DNA from: Methanolobus sp. UBA32 | Lineage (GTDB): Archaea; Halobacteriota; Methanosarcinia; Methanosarcinales; Methanosarcinaceae | NCBI GenBank assembly: GCA_002507205.1 | Contig: DAZF01000072.1 | Span: 53,504 to 79,581, forward strand | Direction of reading: 5' to 3' | DNA: 26,078 bases | Shown here: positions 23,863 through 26,078 of the stretch, one piece after another | Numbering within the stretch: the first letter of the stretch is position 1 | Layout of the letters: the number at the start of each line of letters is the position of its first letter | The notes under the pieces: model-generated | Seen by the model: only the letters and a program-made list of their open reading frames with translations | The model's database searches: none | What the model was told of the DNA's origin: nothing | Program-made: the position numbers and the translations under genes

Positions 23863-25074
23863 TTAAGATTTTGCATTATCTCTTGCCATTTCGCCAAGCT
23901 TGTAGCCAATCTCACGGCAGGCTTCCTTATCTTCTTCATAAGGTCTGAATTTTACCTGCATACTTTCCATGGCAAGTTCGAATTTTCCGCTTTCCAGTTC
24001 TTTTTCCATTCCCTTGACCGCTCCGCCGCCCCAGCCGTAAGAGCCGAACAGGAAGTACTTCTTGCCTTTAGGGTGCAGTCCTTTCATGTAAGTGAGGAAA
24101 CCGGATATTGTAAAGAACATGTTGTTGTTCATTGTGGGTGAGCCAATTGCAACGACTGATGAATCCATGAGTTCTTTCATGGTCAGACTCCAATCGTTCT
24201 TGCGCAGGTGTCTCAGGCGCACTTCCACACCTGATGCCCTTGCTCCTTCAACGATTTCCATTGCCATTTTTTCGGTGCTTCCCCACATGGTATCATAGAT
24301 GACAAGCAGTTTGGCTAAAGAATCTCCTCTTGCCCACTTTCCATATTCTTCAATTACTCTTGCTACGTCCCTTCTCCAGATGACTCCATGTGCCGGAGCT
24401 ATCATTTCAGGATTGACTTCCAGCTCTTTCAGTTTTTCAACATATTTGAGTACCTGTGATCCAAACGGCAGCAGGATATTGGCATAGTATATGCCTGCAT
24501 CTTCCATTACATCATCAACCTCATCGTCAAAACGTTTTGAGGTTGCAATGTGTTGTCCGAAAGCATCATTTGAAAATAGTATCCTGTCTTCTTTCACATA
24601 GGTCTGCATGCTGTCAGGCCAGTGTAGCATGGTGGCCTCTATGAACATTAAAGTCCTTTTTCCAAGGCTGAGTTCATCTCCTGTCCCAACAACCCGAAGG
24701 TCCCATTTGTCAAACCCTTCCTCTTTGTAGTACTCGGAAAGTCCTGTTTGTCCTTTGGATGATGCAAACAACTTTGCGTTGGGGGCAATTTCCATGATCG
24801 TTGATATGGAACTGGAATGGTCCATTTCTACATGGTTGGAAATAACATAGTCTATTTTTGCGGGATCGACTATCTGGCTTATACGTTTAAGCATCTCTCC
24901 CGCAAATGGAGCTTTTACAGTATCTATGAGGGCTATCTTCTCATCGACCACAAGGTACGCGTTATAACTTCCGCCTTTTGGAGTTTCGTATCCGTGGAAG
25001 TCGCGCAGGTTCCAGTCAACCACGCCGACCCAGTATATTCCTTTAGCCAGCTCAAGCGGTTTGTAATCATCCAT
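23863..25074 (-). CDS. fprA: A-type flavoprotein FprA (F420H2 oxidase/flavodiiron protein)
   Basis: Flavodiiron protein that reduces O2 to water (some members reduce NO); in methanogens the electron donor is F420H2. The 403-residue product has an N-terminal metallo-beta-lactamase di-iron domain with NHVEMDHSSS, the following His in MLHWPDSM and Asp in LFSNDAFGQH, APAHG, then a flavodoxin domain from about residue 255 (VIYDTMWGSTEKMAMEI, IGSPTMNNNMF, FGSYGWGGG). I chose ATG 25074, which has AGGAGAGA upstream and the usual start MDDYKPLELAKGIYWVG; a longer frame to 25140 runs into the ferritin-like gene. Middle gene of a three-gene oxygen-defence operon. Confidence 0.95.
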   Translation of the reverse strand: MDDYKPLELAKGIYWVGVVDWNLRDFHGYETPKGGSYNAYLVVDEKIALIDTVKAPFAGEMLKRISQIVDPAKIDYVISNHVEMDHSSSISTIMEIAPNAKLFASSKGQTGLSEYYKEEGFDKWDLRVVGTGDELSLGKRTLMFIEATMLHWPDSMQTYVKEDRILFSNDAFGQHIATSKRFDDEVDDVMEDAGIYYANILLPFGSQVLKYVEKLKELEVNPEMIAPAHGVIWRRDVARVIEEYGKWARGDSLAKLLVIYDTMWGSTEKMAMEIVEGARASGVEVRLRHLRKNDWSLTMKELMDSSVVAIGSPTMNNNMFFTISGFLTYMKGLHPKGKKYFLFGSYGWGGGAVKGMEKELESGKFELAMESMQVKFRPYEEDKEACREIGYKLGEMARDNAKS

Positions 25075-25093
25075 AAAAATATCTCTCCTGTCC

Positions 25094-25582
25094 TTATGTC
25101 TGCATCCTGAACTCAGTTGCAGCGTCAAGCAGCTCATCAATTATCTGGTAGTGTCCCCTCTCAGCAGCAGCTATCTTTTCAAAGAACACACGCTGCTCTT
25201 CGTTATCTGCTCTATCTGCAAGCTCAATATAGAAATACTCGCTTTTACGTTCGAATCTAAGGGCTGCAAGAAGTATGCCTATCTCTTCAAGTTTCTCATC
25301 AGAGAACTCTTCTGTGAAAGATGCCTTGAATTTAGGAAAACTGAACTCTACCTCGGGGATATGCTTGCTTTCCCTGTATTGCTTCAGGTATTCAGCATGT
25401 TTTTTTTCCTCGCCTGCAAGGAAAATGTATAATTTGCTGGCTGTCTCATTTTTCATCAGAGATGCCTTTTCACCATAATACTCCATTCCCTCTTCTTCAA
25501 GTTCTATTGCCAGACCAATTGCCTGGTCCATTGATTTTAGTTTATCAAGCTCTTCTGCGATATCATGTAGTATATCTTTCAT
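25094..25582 (-). CDS. Ferritin-like di-iron protein (rubrerythrin family)
   Basis: A 162-residue four-helix protein with the two ferritin-like half-motifs: LAIELEEEGMEYY plus AGEEKKHAEYL, and LRFERKSEYFY plus AAAERGHYQI, giving the Glu/ExxH ligands of a di-iron site. There is no C-terminal rubredoxin domain, so it is an erythrin-type protein rather than a full rubrerythrin. Likely peroxide reduction or iron handling. A strong GGAGG lies 10 nt before the ATG. The FprA start follows 19 nt after the stop, so they share an operon. Confidence 0.9.
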   Translation of the reverse strand: MKDILHDIAEELDKLKSMDQAIGLAIELEEEGMEYYGEKASLMKNETASKLYIFLAGEEKKHAEYLKQYRESKHIPEVEFSFPKFKASFTEEFSDEKLEEIGILLAALRFERKSEYFYIELADRADNEEQRVFFEKIAAAERGHYQIIDELLDAATEFRMQT

Positions 25583-25633
25583 TTCAAAATCTCCTCCAGA
25601 GCAACAAAATGATTAAACTTAAGTACCAACGTC

Positions 25634-25646
25634 CGTTCTCCGAACG
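25634..25646 (-). promoter_or_regulatory. Small dyad upstream of the ferritin-like operon
   Basis: CGTTC, 3 nt, GAACG lies about 52-64 nt before the ferritin-like start, next to an AT-rich stretch (TTTTACTT on the minus strand) that may be the TATA region. A redox-regulator site is possible; evidence is weak. Confidence 0.25.
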
Positions 25647-25706
25647 AAAGTAAAACCCACTGTATCAAATATTATCTGGGTCTGACTTAATATATCTTTC
25701 GAGCTT

Positions 25707-25759
25707 CCATTCCTCAGGACCAGGGCAGGAGACCACCGTATTCATGCGGTGGAGGAATG
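25707..25759 (+). mobile_element. Nested hairpin, probable left end of an IS200/IS605-type element
   Basis: CATTCCTC (25708-25715) pairs with GAGGAATG (25752-25759); inside lies CCACCG (25733-25738) facing CGGTGG (25747-25752) around a TATTCATG loop that can add two more pairs. Subterminal imperfect hairpins are typical of this transposon family, where the transposase reads them as single-stranded DNA. The exact end and target site are not visible; the element continues through the TnpB gene past the window end. Confidence 0.55.
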
Positions 25760-25810
25760 CGTCAAATCCCAACGAAAATGCCATATAATGATGGATCATA
25801 TGTTCAATAT

Positions 25811-26078
25811 ATGCTTCTGACTATCAAGGTAAAATTATATCCTAATAATCAACAACATAAGGCATTATTAGAGACCATGGAACGTTTCAACGAAGCATGC
25901 GATTATATCTCAAAAATAGTATGGAGCAATCGTGTATTCGGTAAAATCGCCATCCATAGAATTGCTTATTATGATGTTAGGAAAAAATTTGACCTTTCTT
26001 CTCAAATGGTAGTTAGAGCAATAGGTAAAGTAGCAGAATCTTACAAAGCTGATAGATCATGTTGTCACGAATTCGATA
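25811..26078 (+). CDS. tnpB: TnpB/OrfB of an IS200/IS605-family element (partial, cut by window end)
   Basis: The frame is open to the last base and gives LLTIKVKLYPNNQQHKALLE, then TMERFNEACDYISKIVW and FDLSSQMVVRAIGKVAESYK, the well-known N-terminal segment (OrfB_IS605 HTH region) of TnpB, the RNA-guided nuclease ancestor of Cas12. The catalytic RuvC part and zinc finger are beyond the window, so intactness cannot be judged. An in-frame ATG at 25778 adds 11 residues; the domain itself starts at 25811. No tnpA lies to the left, suggesting either a tnpB-only (IS1341-type) element or tnpA elsewhere. Confidence 0.85.
   Translation, partial: MLLTIKVKLYPNNQQHKALLETMERFNEACDYISKIVWSNRVFGKIAIHRIAYYDVRKKFDLSSQMVVRAIGKVAESYKADRSCCHEFD

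Noticed and set aside
25075..25140. 22-residue extension of FprA
   Set aside because: Overlaps the ferritin-like gene, and a good ribosome-binding site precedes ATG 25074.
1..26078. CRISPR arrays, tRNA or rRNA genes
   Set aside because: No regularly spaced direct repeats and no tRNA-like cloverleaf or rRNA segment was recognised by eye; a covariance-model search would be decisive.

Overview
The window reads as chromosome of a methanogenic archaeon, most likely Methanosarcinales (a Methanosarcinaceae methylotroph such as Methanolobus or Methanococcoides is my best guess from gene content; this is inference, with no 16S rRNA or mcr gene present to prove it). Supporting signs are a CDC48/VAT-type double AAA ATPase, a stand-alone TRAM protein, archaeal aIF1, NreA, archaeal phosphoglycolate phosphatase, FprA (F420H2 oxidase type), a ferredoxin-dependent disulfide reductase subunit, NikR, and AT-rich promoters with archaeal TATA boxes. 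I see no rRNA, tRNA or CRISPR array.

Layout. 1-4.6 kb: phosphoglycolate phosphatase, a PRC-barrel protein, CDC48, a small TRAM protein with a long leader, and a flavodoxin-like oxidoreductase. 4.6-7.7 kb: purL, a DUF192 protein and aIF1. 7.7-11 kb: a compact operon of cysteine desulfurase, IscU-like scaffold, an HTH regulator with a four-cysteine tail, and the PCNA-binding DNA-repair protein NreA. 11-12.8 kb: PiT phosphate transporter plus DUF47/PhoU-like partner, overlapping by ATGA. 12.8-16 kb: CrtI-like FAD oxidoreductase and purC on the minus strand, then nikR converging with an ArsR-family repressor. 16-21.2 kb (minus): a PAS protein, a PfkB sugar kinase without a normal start codon, a P2-type cation ATPase, a membrane-anchored FG-GAP-like protein coupled to the ATPase, and a broken hemerythrin tail. 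21.7-23.5 kb (minus): CBS protein and CPA2 cation/proton antiporter. 23.5-25.6 kb (minus): ferritin-like protein, FprA and FTR-type disulfide reductase, an oxygen-defence operon. 25.65 kb to the end: the left end of an IS200/IS605-type element with a TnpB gene running off the window.

How the genes work together. The desulfurase and scaffold form a minimal Fe-S assembly pair; the scaffold has Asp in place of the first cluster-binding Cys, and the HTH protein downstream is a candidate metal- or Fe-S-sensing regulator acting at an inverted repeat beside the operon TATA box. The ferritin-like/FprA/FTR operon links F420H2- and ferredoxin-derived electrons to removal of oxygen or peroxide and to thiol repair. 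PiT/DUF47, the P-type ATPase, the antiporter and NikR/ArsR form a neighbourhood rich in ion handling. Several genes have a TATA box about 27 nt before the start codon, suggesting leaderless mRNAs.

The observations I would check first are the Cys-to-Asp scaffold, the PfkB gene whose conserved N-terminus begins at an ATA codon, the hemerythrin fossil fused in frame after the FG-GAP stop, the ATPase with an altered ion-binding site, and the triple CTATATAG palindrome before the phosphate transporter.
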